Source: Clostridiaceae bacterium
GTDB lineage: Bacteria > Bacillota > Clostridia > Lachnospirales > Lachnospiraceae
Direction of reading: 5' to 3'
Length of the DNA stretch: 52,058 nt
Assembly: GCA_910575585.1 (NCBI GenBank)
Contig: CAJTGF010000037.1
Span: 1-52,058, forward strand
Shown piece by piece: positions 34,563-43,024 of this stretch; position 1 is the first letter of the stretch, and each line of letters begins with the position of its first letter. The notes beneath the pieces were generated by a model. The model made no database searches, was not told where the DNA came from, and saw only the letters and a program-made list of their open reading frames with translations. The translations under genes and the position numbers were made by a program.

Positions 34563-35580
34563 TTTGTCTCCTCTTTCTCGTAGTCCCTCTGACAATAAGC
34601 TTGACATCCAGGATATCCACCGTAGGCTCCATCAGCTTTCCGGTTTTCTCCTTGTGCTTGATCTGCGCGATCAGCTTTTTGGCCGCAAGCTCTCCCATCT
34701 CCGTCAGAGGCTGGGCCACCGTAGACAGCGGAGGATCTATGATGGAGCTGAACTCCACATCATCAATCCCCACAATGGAAACATCCCCCGGAATGTCCTT
34801 TCCCATATCCCGCAGCGCCCTCATGAGCATAAATGCCTTGGGATCGGAGCTGGCTACGATGGCTTCAATATCCGGTATCCGTTCAAACAGTTTCCGGGTC
34901 TGGCTGTACAGGGATATGGAATCATACAGCTCATACAGGACATACTCCTCGCGAAATTTCAGTCCATAATCTTCCAGCGCCTTTTTATATCCGGCCAGAC
35001 GCTGCTCATACAGACACAGCTTTGGATTGCCCATGACAAACACGATCTTTTGATGGCCTATTTCGATCTGATACTTCGTAGCCTCATATCCCGCCTTAAA
35101 ATTGTCCACCCCGATGGCGTCAATGGACTCATCATTATATCTTCCCGCCAGGACCACCGGGATCCCCTGATCCCGCAGTTCATTGATATAGGCCGTGTTT
35201 TTTGTCAATGTGGCAAAGATAAATCCGTCGATCCTCTGACCGGTCAAAAACTTGATATAATCCTGTTCCGCGCCGCAGTCCTCGCCTGTATTGCACAGCA
35301 CCGTAATATACCCGTTTTTGCGCATCACCTTTTCAACGCCCTGAGTGATCTTGGGAAAGATCATATTGCTAATGTCCGGTATCACCAGCGCAATGGTATT
35401 GCTCTTGTTGGATTTTAGACCTTTGGCAAACGCGTTGGGTGAATAATTAAGCCGGTGGGCTGCGTCCAAAACCCGCAGTCGTGTCTCGTCTTTCACATAC
35501 GTCGTTTCATTCAACGTCCTGGAAACCGTGCTCACTGACACGCCCGCTAACTTTGCAACCTCTCTGATCCCCATATCCAA
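34522..35580 (-). CDS. LacI family transcriptional regulator
   Basis: Residues about 4-55 are a LacI helix-turn-helix (REVAKLAGVSVSTVSRTLNE) and hinge (RLNYSPNAFAKGL). The remainder is a periplasmic-binding-protein fold (ALVIPDISNMIFPKITQGVE) for an effector. 352 aa. Located inside the operon it probably controls; the near-identical palindromes in both divergent promoters are its likely operators. The C-terminus overlaps the following gene. The effector is likely a pathway substrate, but unidentified. Confidence 0.92.
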   Translation of the reverse strand: MDMGIREVAKLAGVSVSTVSRTLNETTYVKDETRLRVLDAAHRLNYSPNAFAKGLKSNKSNTIALVIPDISNMIFPKITQGVEKVMRKNGYITVLCNTGEDCGAEQDYIKFLTGQRIDGFIFATLTKNTAYINELRDQGIPVVLAGRYNDESIDAIGVDNFKAGYEATKYQIEIGHQKIVFVMGNPKLCLYEQRLAGYKKALEDYGLKFREEYVLYELYDSISLYSQTRKLFERIPDIEAIVASSDPKAFMLMRALRDMGKDIPGDVSIVGIDDVEFSSIIDPPLSTVAQPLTEMGELAAKKLIAQIKHKEKTGKLMEPTVDILDVKLIVRGTTRKRRQNESDRHKFVELEQ

Positions 35581-35614
35581 TCACCTTTCTTCCTCATTAG
35601 TTTCCGAAACGCCG

Positions 35615-36382
35615 TTATAAGGTCTTAAGATGATATCCCCCGTCAACATCTATGTAATTTCCTGTGGTATATAAAAACTCGTCTCCAACCAAAACCGACA
35701 CGGCGTTCGCTACATCTTCCGGCTTTCCCCATCTGGCAATGGGAAAACGCCCCTCTTGAATCATTTTATCATACTTATCTTTCACCGCGCTAGTCATATT
35801 TGTTGAAATGATCCCCGGCCTTACTTCGTGGACAAAGATCCCTTCTCCCGCCAGCCGCTCCGCAAACAGCTTAGTGATCATGGATATCCCCGCCTTGGAA
35901 ATACAGTATTCCCCTCTGGTCCGGGAGACCACCTCCGCGGAGCAGGAAGAGATATTGATGATCGTTCCCCGCTTTTGGCCCACCGGCTCCTGGCGGCGCA
36001 TCTGCCTTACGACCGCCTGTGTAAAAAACAGCATGCCTTTTGTATTGATCCCCATGACTCGGTCGTAACTTTCTTCCGTCATCTCCAACAGATCCATCCT
36101 CTTTTGGGGCGCCACCCCGGCGTTATTCACCAGGACATGGACCGCCCCGAAATCCTCCACGATCCCAAGGACCGTCTCCTCTCTGGAGCCGTGATTTGCG
36201 ATATCACATTTATAATATTTATATTTGATTCCATACTGCCCCAGCTCCTTTATGGTCTCGCCGTAGCATGCCTGATCGCTGGAACCTAAGATGGCCGCGT
36301 TATACCCCTCTTTTGCCAGACGTCTGGATATGGCCCAGCCGATCCCTCTGCCTCCGCCTGTTATGATCGCTGTCTTATTCAT
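35615..36382 (-). CDS. Short-chain dehydrogenase/reductase (SDR)
   Basis: A classical SDR of 255 aa. GGGRGIGWAISRRLA is the NAD(P)-binding glycine motif, VNNAGVAP the NNAG structural motif, and ISSCSAEVVSRTRGEYCISK supplies catalytic Ser, Tyr and Lys. Closest in style to 3-oxoacyl reductases, so it plausibly oxidises or reduces a hydroxyl of a CoA-linked or free acid. 34 bp separate it from the LacI gene and 19 bp from livF. Confidence 0.88.
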   Translation of the reverse strand: MNKTAIITGGGRGIGWAISRRLAKEGYNAAILGSSDQACYGETIKELGQYGIKYKYYKCDIANHGSREETVLGIVEDFGAVHVLVNNAGVAPQKRMDLLEMTEESYDRVMGINTKGMLFFTQAVVRQMRRQEPVGQKRGTIINISSCSAEVVSRTRGEYCISKAGISMITKLFAERLAGEGIFVHEVRPGIISTNMTSAVKDKYDKMIQEGRFPIARWGKPEDVANAVSVLVGDEFLYTTGNYIDVDGGYHLKTL

Positions 36383-36401
36383 CCTCTCTCCTATCTGCTA
36401 T

Positions 36402-37097
36402 CTACTGCACTCCCAGGTACGCTCTTTGTACCCCTTCGTCCTTCATAAGCGCCTGGGACTCCCCTTCCATCTTGACTCTTCCGTTTTCCAACACATAGGT
36501 ATAGTCGCTTAATCCCATGGCCTGCCGTGCATTCTGCTCGATCAGAAGGACCGTGATGCCGCTTTCATTGATCTTTTTGATAAACTTAAACACCTGCTTT
36601 ACCACAATAGGAGCAAGGCCCATAGACGGCTCGTCCAGCATGATCAGCTGGGGGCCTGACATCATAGCCCGTCCCAATGCCAGCATCTGCTGTTCCCCTC
36701 CCGACAGCGTTCCGCCCTGCTGCTTCTTCCGCTCCCTAAGCACCGGGAACAGCTGATAGATCTCCTCGGAACGCCTGGGAAACTCCGCCTTATTGATCGT
36801 GCCTATAATGAGATTTTCCTCCACCGTCAGTCCCGCAAAGATCTTTCTCCCCTCCGGCACCTGAACGATCCCTTCCTGCACGATCCGGTGAGGTTTTGTC
36901 ATAAGAGGCCGTCCTTTAAAAGAAATCTGGCCTTTCTGGTACTTAACTGCCCCGGACACCGCATTAAGCAGCGACGTCTTTCCTGCCCCGTTGGAACCGA
37001 TCACGCTGACAATCTTCCCTTCCTCCACCTGGATGGACACGTCCTGCAGCGCCGTCACATGTCTGTAATTTACAGATACACAATCCACTTTCAGCAT
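36402..37097 (-). CDS. livF: Branched-chain amino-acid-type ABC transporter ATPase LivF
   Basis: An ATPase of the HAAT (Liv) family, 231 aa from the chosen start. Walker A GSNGAGKTSL, signature LSGGEQQMLALGRAM, Walker B LIMLDEPSMGLAP. The start at 37097 lies one base after the livG stop with GGGGGAGGA upstream; a longer upstream frame overlaps livG. The family imports branched-chain amino acids but also aromatic and other carboxylic acids; context favours the latter. Confidence 0.93.
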   Translation of the reverse strand: MLKVDCVSVNYRHVTALQDVSIQVEEGKIVSVIGSNGAGKTSLLNAVSGAVKYQKGQISFKGRPLMTKPHRIVQEGIVQVPEGRKIFAGLTVEENLIIGTINKAEFPRRSEEIYQLFPVLRERKKQQGGTLSGGEQQMLALGRAMMSGPQLIMLDEPSMGLAPIVVKQVFKFIKKINESGITVLLIEQNARQAMGLSDYTYVLENGRVKMEGESQALMKDEGVQRAYLGVQ

Positions 37098-37098
37098 C

Positions 37099-37863
37099 TT
37101 AATCGTCCTCCCCCATATACGCAGCCACCACATCGCGATTCTCAATGATCTCCCGGGAAGTCCCATGGGCTAAAAGCTGACCAAAATTCAGCACATAGAT
37201 CATATCAGACAGGGTATGGACCACCTGAAGCCGATGTTCGATCAACAATATGCTGATATGGAAAGTCTCTTTGATCTTATGGATCAGCCTAATAAACTCT
37301 TCAACCTCCGTGGGATTCAGTCCCGCCGCCGGCTCATCCAGCAAAAGCAGCTTTGGCTCCGACGCCAGAGCCCTGGCCAGTTCCACTTTTCTCTGCATCC
37401 CGTAGGGGAGACTTCCCGGCTTATCCTGCCCGTTTTTTTCCAATCCCACCAATCTTAGATATTCCAGGCTCTTCTCCCTGTTTTCCCTGTCGATCCTCCG
37501 CTTTTTAGGCGTCGTCATGATGGAATCGAGCAGATTATATGTTGCCCGGGCATCCATGGCGCTTTGGACATTTTCCAGGATACTCAGCTGATTGAACAGG
37601 CGGATATTTTGAAAGGTTCTGGATATCCCCAGCAAGGAGATCTGATGCTGCTTTAAACCGGTTATATCCTGGCCGTCAAACAAGATCTGGCCTGACGTAG
37701 GCGCGTACACCCCGGAAATAAGGTTAAAAAAGGTTGTCTTGCCCGCCCCGTTAGGTCCGATAATACTGGTTATGCTGTCTGTCTTTACCGATAATGATAC
37801 ATCCTGAACTGCCTTAACACCGCCGAAACGGATGGACAGCTCTTTTACTTCAAGAATATTCAT
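37099..37863 (-). CDS. livG: Branched-chain amino-acid-type ABC transporter ATPase LivG
   Basis: 254 aa. Walker A GPNGAGKT at 36-43, signature region SLPYGMQRKVELARALA, Walker B LLLLDEPAAGLNP. The start overlaps the livM stop by 4 bp. Pairs with LivF beneath the LivH-LivM channel. Confidence 0.95.
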   Translation of the reverse strand: MNILEVKELSIRFGGVKAVQDVSLSVKTDSITSIIGPNGAGKTTFFNLISGVYAPTSGQILFDGQDITGLKQHQISLLGISRTFQNIRLFNQLSILENVQSAMDARATYNLLDSIMTTPKKRRIDRENREKSLEYLRLVGLEKNGQDKPGSLPYGMQRKVELARALASEPKLLLLDEPAAGLNPTEVEEFIRLIHKIKETFHISILLIEHRLQVVHTLSDMIYVLNFGQLLAHGTSREIIENRDVVAAYMGEDD

Positions 37864-38729
37864 AAATTCCCCCGTTTTCTGTTTTTGGCAGCTTTCCTTA
37901 TGGCTGCGATCGCATCTGTAAACTCATGTTCCCCAAACAATCCGTTAGGCAGAAAATTGACTACCAGCAGCACGATGGCGCACTGGGCAATGATCCGGTA
38001 CATATCCGCAAATCGAAGGATCTCCGGAAGCGTGCAGAAGATCATCCCCGACAGCAGGGTCCCCGTCAGGCTGTTTACGCCGCCTACAAAGACAAAGCTG
38101 ATCCAGTCAATGGACTTTGTGAAACCAAACGCCGTAGGTTCCACATAGGTGGTGGTGTAAGCCAGCAAGCTTCCGGCCAGGGCGGTGATGCCGCTGGCAA
38201 AGACGAACGCGGTCAGTTTGACCCGGGCCACGTTAATGCCCATGGCTGCCGCCGACAATTCATCGTTTTTCACGGCAATGCAGTACCTTCCGTACTTGGA
38301 CCGCTTAAAATTCATGGTGATCACAAGGATCAGCGCCAGTATAATCACCCCCAGCCACAATGTCATCTTTCTTGGGATATTGTTGATCCCGTTGGCGCCG
38401 CCCGTAATATTACTCATATTATTTAACAGGGCAACAATGGCCTCTCCAAACCCCATGGTAATCATGGCAATGTAATCCCTGCGCAGCTTTACAACGGGAA
38501 ACCCTACCAGCAGCGCGCATACCATGCCTGCCAAAATAGATAAGACCACGATCACCGCCATCGGCAGATGAGAATGGATGGCCAGCATGCCTGTGGCATA
38601 GGCACCCACGCACATAAAAGCCGCCTGCCCCATGGAAAAGATCCCTGTGAGCCCCATAAGCGTATACATAGAAAGGATCGCGATAATATTAACGATCGCT
38701 GAAGTCATAACAGCGCTATAATAACTCAT
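37860..38729 (-). CDS. livM: ABC transporter permease LivM
   Basis: A 289-aa inner-membrane permease with about eight hydrophobic segments; FSMGQAAFMCVGAYATG near residue 31 and the cytoplasmic EAA-like AVKNDELSAAAMGINVARVK at about 180 are typical of LivM. Start preceded by GGTGGAGAC. The channel partner is LivH, encoded immediately upstream. Confidence 0.94.
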   Translation of the reverse strand: MSYYSAVMTSAIVNIIAILSMYTLMGLTGIFSMGQAAFMCVGAYATGMLAIHSHLPMAVIVVLSILAGMVCALLVGFPVVKLRRDYIAMITMGFGEAIVALLNNMSNITGGANGINNIPRKMTLWLGVIILALILVITMNFKRSKYGRYCIAVKNDELSAAAMGINVARVKLTAFVFASGITALAGSLLAYTTTYVEPTAFGFTKSIDWISFVFVGGVNSLTGTLLSGMIFCTLPEILRFADMYRIIAQCAIVLLVVNFLPNGLFGEHEFTDAIAAIRKAAKNRKRGNL

Positions 38730-38759
38730 TTTGTCTCCACCTTCTTCCTGTGTGAGTGA

Positions 38760-39635
38760 TCAAACTTTGTCCAGGACATATTTCCCCGCGATTCCCTGGG
38801 GCCTTACCAGCAAAAAGATCATGGAAAATACGAAGGAAAATACTGGCACCAGCCCGGCGCCAAACGCGTTATTAAAACACACCTCCAAAACTCCCAGCAT
38901 GATCCCTCCGTACAACGCTCCCGATATATTGCCAAGACCGCCTAAGATGGACGCGATCATTCCCTTAAACACCAGCTGGTTTAACTGGGGATATAAAATA
39001 TAGTTGACGCCGCAGAAAATCCCTGCCACCGCCGCCAAAGCTCCCGAAACCATAAAAGTCAGCGCCACCACAACCGACACATTGATGCCCATAAGCTTAA
39101 CCGTATCCCCGTCCATGGACAGCGCCCGGATGGCGATGCCCAGACGTGTCCGATACAAAAGAAACATAAGCCCAAGGATCACCACCGCCGATATCCCCAG
39201 CATGATCATGTCGGATACGGAAAAAGTAAACCCGTTGACATCGATGAAAGGCGGTGTGAAAAATGCCGGATACGCGTAATATGTACTGGAAAATGTGATC
39301 ACAATAATATTTTGCAGCAAGATCCCAAGGGTAGAGGAAGATACAAAAAACAGCATGATGTTGCTGCGTTTCGCCCGCAGATTTTCAAACCCTATATACT
39401 GGACAATGCATGCCAGAACCGCCCCGAAGGCCGCGGTGATCAGCATCATCATGCCAAAATTCAAGTTATACCTGCGCTGGATGACATAGGCAAAATACGC
39501 GCAGACTACCATAATGCCGCCGTGTGAAAAATTGGAAAATTTCAAGATACTGTAGATCAGGGTAAACCCCAGTGCGATTATGGCGTAAATTGCTCCCAGG
39601 GAAAGGCCGTTTAATAGCATTTGAAAATAATACAT
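38760..39635 (-). CDS. livH: ABC transporter permease LivH
   Basis: 291 aa from the chosen start. LSLGAIYAIIALGFTLIYS and LKFSNFSHGG in the first 40 residues are diagnostic of LivH, and ALSMDGDTVKLMGINVS is the ATPase-contact loop. The start at 39635 (opening MYYFQMLLNG) has AAAGGA upstream and matches family N-termini; ATGs farther up are less likely. Confidence 0.93.
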   Translation of the reverse strand: MYYFQMLLNGLSLGAIYAIIALGFTLIYSILKFSNFSHGGIMVVCAYFAYVIQRRYNLNFGMMMLITAAFGAVLACIVQYIGFENLRAKRSNIMLFFVSSSTLGILLQNIIVITFSSTYYAYPAFFTPPFIDVNGFTFSVSDMIMLGISAVVILGLMFLLYRTRLGIAIRALSMDGDTVKLMGINVSVVVALTFMVSGALAAVAGIFCGVNYILYPQLNQLVFKGMIASILGGLGNISGALYGGIMLGVLEVCFNNAFGAGLVPVFSFVFSMIFLLVRPQGIAGKYVLDKV

Positions 39636-39712
39636 AAACCGTTCCATCCTTTCTTGCGAAATCCATGTTTCCAGGAGCCGCGCCACATGACGGCGGCTCC
39701 TGCGCCGTTTCC

Positions 39713-40939
39713 TTAATCCTCCGGCAAAAAGTATCCCATATTAGAAAGCTTTCCGTTTTCGATCTTGCACATAACCATGCCCAGCTCCAGGGGAGAATGG
39801 GTCTTGGGATCCTGGCTGTAATCATCGGATACCAGAAGATCCAAGCCGGAAATCTCATTTTCCAGCGCGTTCTTAATGGCCTCCGGGTCATCAGAACCTG
39901 CTTTTTCGATGGCTGCTTTCAAAATATACATGGCGTCATATCCGTTGACCGACTTAACAATAGGGTCCTCCCCGTATGCCTCCTGGTACGCCTTAAAAAA
40001 CGGCTGTATTTTTTCATCCTGCATCCAGCACACCATCTGGAAATAAGCCAGCGACAAACTTTCCGGATCGTTGAGAAGGCTTAAAAACGGATCTGCCATA
40101 TCCATAGCGCCCATGTAAGGGATATCCAGGCCGGACTGGACCGCCTGCTGCACCATCATCACCAGCTGGGACGGCATATTGGGACAGTATATAAACTCGG
40201 CTCCGCTGTTTTTGATCTTATTTAACTGGGTCTTATAATCCTGGTCATTGGAATTGCAGGTCTCCACAATGACCACTTCCCCGATGTCCTCCCAGATCTC
40301 AATAAATGCCTGGCTGTTGGTCACCGTGTAGGCGTTGGACTGGTCATAAAACACCGCCGCCTTTCTCAGATCCGTATTGGCCTCAATGTACTTTGCCATA
40401 ATATTGGCCTGCTGGGGCGCGTTAGGCTGATCTACCAGAAACATGTAGGGATAAACCTCCTGGGTATCCGGATTCATTACCGCCCGCGGATCTGACGGCA
40501 TTCCCATTAGCGGGATCTTTTTTTGATTGCTGATCTCCACCAGAGACAGACAGATGGAGCTGGCGTCCGATGTAATCACCGCGCTGGCCTTGTCCAGATC
40601 TGCCAGCCTTGTGTAGCCGTTGATGGATTCCTGGGAATCATTTTTGTTGTCATAAGTGATCAGCTTAATCTGTTTTCCCAGGATACCGCCGGCTGCATTG
40701 ATCTCCTCTACGGCAAGTTTCACGCCGTTATTAATGGCGTTTCCGTTAACCGAGCGGTTTCCCGACAGATCGTTGACGCTGCCGATCACAATGTAATCTC
40801 CCGAATCTCCTGCCGCCTGTGTCCCTGTTCCCTGATCGTTACCGCTGTTTCCTGCCGCGCACCCGCAGATGGAAACCATCATCAATGCCGCTGCCACCCC
40901 TAATCTCCATCTCTTTCTCTTCTTGTTGGTCATCTTCAT
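39713..40939 (-). CDS. Liv-type substrate-binding lipoprotein
   Basis: A periplasmic-binding-type lipoprotein of 408 aa: signal peptide with lipobox VSICGC (Cys about 27), then a type I fold (IVIGSVNDLSGNRSVNG, LAVEEINAAGGILGKQIKL). It captures the substrate outside the membrane for LivH/M/F/G. Ligand specificity cannot be read from the sequence; the operon suggests a carboxylic acid. The ATG at 40939 overlaps the CoA-transferase stop by one base (TGATG) with GGGGAGGG upstream, hence coupled. Confidence 0.92.
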   Translation of the reverse strand: MKMTNKKRKRWRLGVAAALMMVSICGCAAGNSGNDQGTGTQAAGDSGDYIVIGSVNDLSGNRSVNGNAINNGVKLAVEEINAAGGILGKQIKLITYDNKNDSQESINGYTRLADLDKASAVITSDASSICLSLVEISNQKKIPLMGMPSDPRAVMNPDTQEVYPYMFLVDQPNAPQQANIMAKYIEANTDLRKAAVFYDQSNAYTVTNSQAFIEIWEDIGEVVIVETCNSNDQDYKTQLNKIKNSGAEFIYCPNMPSQLVMMVQQAVQSGLDIPYMGAMDMADPFLSLLNDPESLSLAYFQMVCWMQDEKIQPFFKAYQEAYGEDPIVKSVNGYDAMYILKAAIEKAGSDDPEAIKNALENEISGLDLLVSDDYSQDPKTHSPLELGMVMCKIENGKLSNMGYFLPED

Positions 40940-42126
40940 CAAAATATGCCCTCCCCTTTTAATTCATTGATCTTCTCGTCCGAGTAACCCAGTTCCCTCA
41001 ATATCTCCTCATTATGTTCTCCCAGCAAAGGCGGAGCCATACGGATCTCTGCCGGCGTTTTTGAAAAACCGATGGGACAGTTTACTACTTTGATCTGTCC
41101 TGCCACGGGATGGGAGATCGTGCGGATCATCTCATTGTAGATAACCTGGGGGTCCTTTACCACCTGGTCATAATCATTGACCCGCCCGCACCATATCCCT
41201 GCCTTCTGCAGCCGGCCGATCCAGTGATCCGTCTCTTTCTTACTAAGGGCCTCCTGCAGCACGTCATAGATCTTATCTCTGTCCCGGAACATTACCTCTT
41301 TATCCGGCATGATTGATTCCAGGTTTTCAATGCCAAGCACATGTCCCAGATCCCCAACCTTATCCTTATCCACCACTGACAAGCACAGATACCCGTCCTT
41401 GGTGGCATAAATACCGTATGGAGCCCAGCTTTGTACTTGTCCGGAAAAGTTCTTAGGTCTTTCCGGTTTTCTCCCTGTGTTCATATAATGGGTCAGTTCC
41501 TGACACTGCAGATGCAGGGCTGAATTTAACAGGCTGACCTCCACTTCCTGGGACTGGCCGCCGCGGTCCCGACTGACCAGCGCTGCCAGGATGCCCACCG
41601 TAAGCATTCCCGCGCTGTACATATCTGCCAGAAATGTGCCTCCTGTCTGGGGCGGTCCGTCTTTTCCCACCAGATAGGCATATCCGCTTAGGCACTGCGC
41701 CATCAGATCCTGACCGGGCAGTTTTTCATAAGGCCCCTTCCTTCCATACCCTACCGCGTGGGCGTAAATGATCCGGGGATTTAACTTCTTTGCTTCCTCA
41801 TATCCAAATCCCAGCTTATCCAACACCCCCGGCCTGAAATTAGAGACGATCACATCCGTATTGCGGATCAGATCCCTGACCACATCCTTGGCCTTTTCCT
41901 GCTTCATATCCAGCGTCATGCTTCTCTTATTGCGGTTCATTGCCAGGAAAAACGGACTTTCACCGTTTAAACACGCTTCCTTATACTGACTTCTGTTAAA
42001 GTCTCCGCTTCCCGGCCTCTCAATATTGATCACATCCGCTCCCAGATCCCCCAAGGTCTGCAGCGCAAAGGGAGCCTGCGCAAAATGTGTAAATCCCAGT
42101 ATCTTAATCCCGTTTAATGGTCCCAT
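40939..42126 (-). CDS. CaiB/BaiF family CoA-transferase
   Basis: A class III CoA-transferase of 395 aa that moves CoA between carboxylic acids. FLADMYSAGMLTVGILAAL places the catalytic Asp at 168, close to the position in formyl-CoA transferase. LGADVINIERPGSGDF and SNFRPGVLDKLGFGYE are further family motifs. In this operon it would activate the imported acid as a CoA thioester without ATP. It is the second gene, 11 bp after the MaoC-type gene. Confidence 0.93.
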   Translation of the reverse strand: MGPLNGIKILGFTHFAQAPFALQTLGDLGADVINIERPGSGDFNRSQYKEACLNGESPFFLAMNRNKRSMTLDMKQEKAKDVVRDLIRNTDVIVSNFRPGVLDKLGFGYEEAKKLNPRIIYAHAVGYGRKGPYEKLPGQDLMAQCLSGYAYLVGKDGPPQTGGTFLADMYSAGMLTVGILAALVSRDRGGQSQEVEVSLLNSALHLQCQELTHYMNTGRKPERPKNFSGQVQSWAPYGIYATKDGYLCLSVVDKDKVGDLGHVLGIENLESIMPDKEVMFRDRDKIYDVLQEALSKKETDHWIGRLQKAGIWCGRVNDYDQVVKDPQVIYNEMIRTISHPVAGQIKVVNCPIGFSKTPAEIRMAPPLLGEHNEEILRELGYSDEKINELKGEGIF

Positions 42127-42137
42127 TGATCGTCACC

Positions 42138-42605
42138 TCACTCCTGTTTATCATTTGCAGATCTTCGTCCAATATACTGTTTGTCGATGTGGAACAGCAC
42201 TACTTCACCCTTTTGGTTCACCACGTTTACGTTCCATGTCACCACGCCAAACTGCTCATTCTTCTCATACTTATCAATGACTTCCGTTTCGCAGTGGATG
42301 CTGTCGCCCGGATAGACCGGTCTGATGTAGCGCACTTTATCATGTCCGTAATGAACGGTAGGCACTTTGCTGGGTCCGATCTCCCTGGCCATAAATCCGT
42401 CCGCCACCCCAAGGGTAAGGACCCCCTGAACGATGCAGCCGCTGATCGCCGGGTGGCGCTTACAATACTCCTCATCCACATGAACCGGATGGGTGTTATC
42501 GGAACATCCAATAAATAGACGGATATCCGCCTCCGTCATAGTCCTGGAAGACGTAACCTGCTTTTCCCCAATTTTGTAGTCCTCAAAATACTTAAAATCT
42601 GGCAT
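42138..42605 (-). CDS. MaoC-type (R)-hydratase/dehydratase, hot-dog fold
   Basis: 155 aa from the chosen start. GCSDNTHPVHVDEEY carries the Asp and His of the (R)-enoyl-CoA hydratase site (family pattern D-x-N-P-x-H), then SGCIVQGVLTLGVADGF and YPGDSIHCETEVIDK complete the hot-dog motif. It probably hydrates or dehydrates a CoA-linked intermediate. The start at 42605 follows AAAGGAGAAGAT; an in-frame upstream ATG at 42653 abuts the operator. First gene of the operon. Confidence 0.88.
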   Translation of the reverse strand: MPDFKYFEDYKIGEKQVTSSRTMTEADIRLFIGCSDNTHPVHVDEEYCKRHPAISGCIVQGVLTLGVADGFMAREIGPSKVPTVHYGHDKVRYIRPVYPGDSIHCETEVIDKYEKNEQFGVVTWNVNVVNQKGEVVLFHIDKQYIGRRSANDKQE

Positions 42606-42653
42606 ATCTTCTCCTTTCGCCAAAACATGATCCACGGGTTTCTTACTATTCAA

Positions 42654-42665
42654 GAAAACGTTTTC
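42654..42665. promoter_or_regulatory. Operator 1 of the divergent cluster (LacI-type, also fits cre)
   Basis: Perfect palindrome GAAAACGTTTTC. With flanks, AAGAAAACGTTTTCATAAA is nearly identical to operator 2. It lies about 40 bp downstream of the transcription start of the catabolic operon. It also satisfies the CcpA cre consensus, so carbon-catabolite control is possible. Confidence 0.65.
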
Positions 42666-42709
42666 ATAAAATAGCTAATTTTTTAAGGTGTTTTTACCTC
42701 TTTTGTATT

Positions 42710-42738
42710 AAATTACTATATTTTTTGCTTTTTGTCAA
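42710..42738 (-). promoter_or_regulatory. Promoter of the 11-gene operon
   Basis: Minus strand TTGACA (42733-42738), 17 bp, TAATTT (42710-42715). A near-palindrome, ATGAAATCGACTTCAT (42756-42771), lies upstream and could be a third operator. The 419-bp divergent gap (42606-43024) contains no gene. Confidence 0.6.
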
Positions 42739-42945
42739 CAGATTTATGAATTTTTATGAAATCGACTTCATTATTTTGCTGGTTTATCTAGGATAAATGC
42801 CGTAAAATCCTGATATTTCCCATATTTTTCCTATATTTTTTCTTTCATTTCATGAAAACGAACTGCAAATATGAAACATATGTCACAGATATGCCTTGTG
42901 AATTTCCATGAAATCCTCTTATTTTTGTATTTGTTTATTTGCATA

Positions 42946-42974
42946 TTGACGAGATCACCGATTTATGGTATTAA
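42946..42974 (+). promoter_or_regulatory. Promoter of the shikimate-dehydrogenase-like gene
   Basis: TTGACG (42946-42951), 17 bp, TATTAA (42969-42974). Operator 2 lies immediately downstream, so repressor binding would block initiation. Confidence 0.6.
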
Positions 42975-42982
42975 ATATCTAA

Positions 42983-42994
42983 GAAAACATTTTC
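42983..42994. promoter_or_regulatory. Operator 2 of the divergent cluster
   Basis: GAAAACATTTTC, one change from operator 1, with the same flanks (AAG before, ATAAA after). Covers about +2 to +13 of the shikimate-dehydrogenase-like transcript. Confidence 0.65.
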
Positions 42995-43024
42995 ATAAAA
43001 AATACATAGAACAAAGGAGACGTT

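Noticed and set aside
33840-35418. Long plus-strand frames opposite the epimerase-like and LacI genes
   Set aside because: Antisense shadows without ribosome sites; the minus-strand genes have clear domains and coupled starts.
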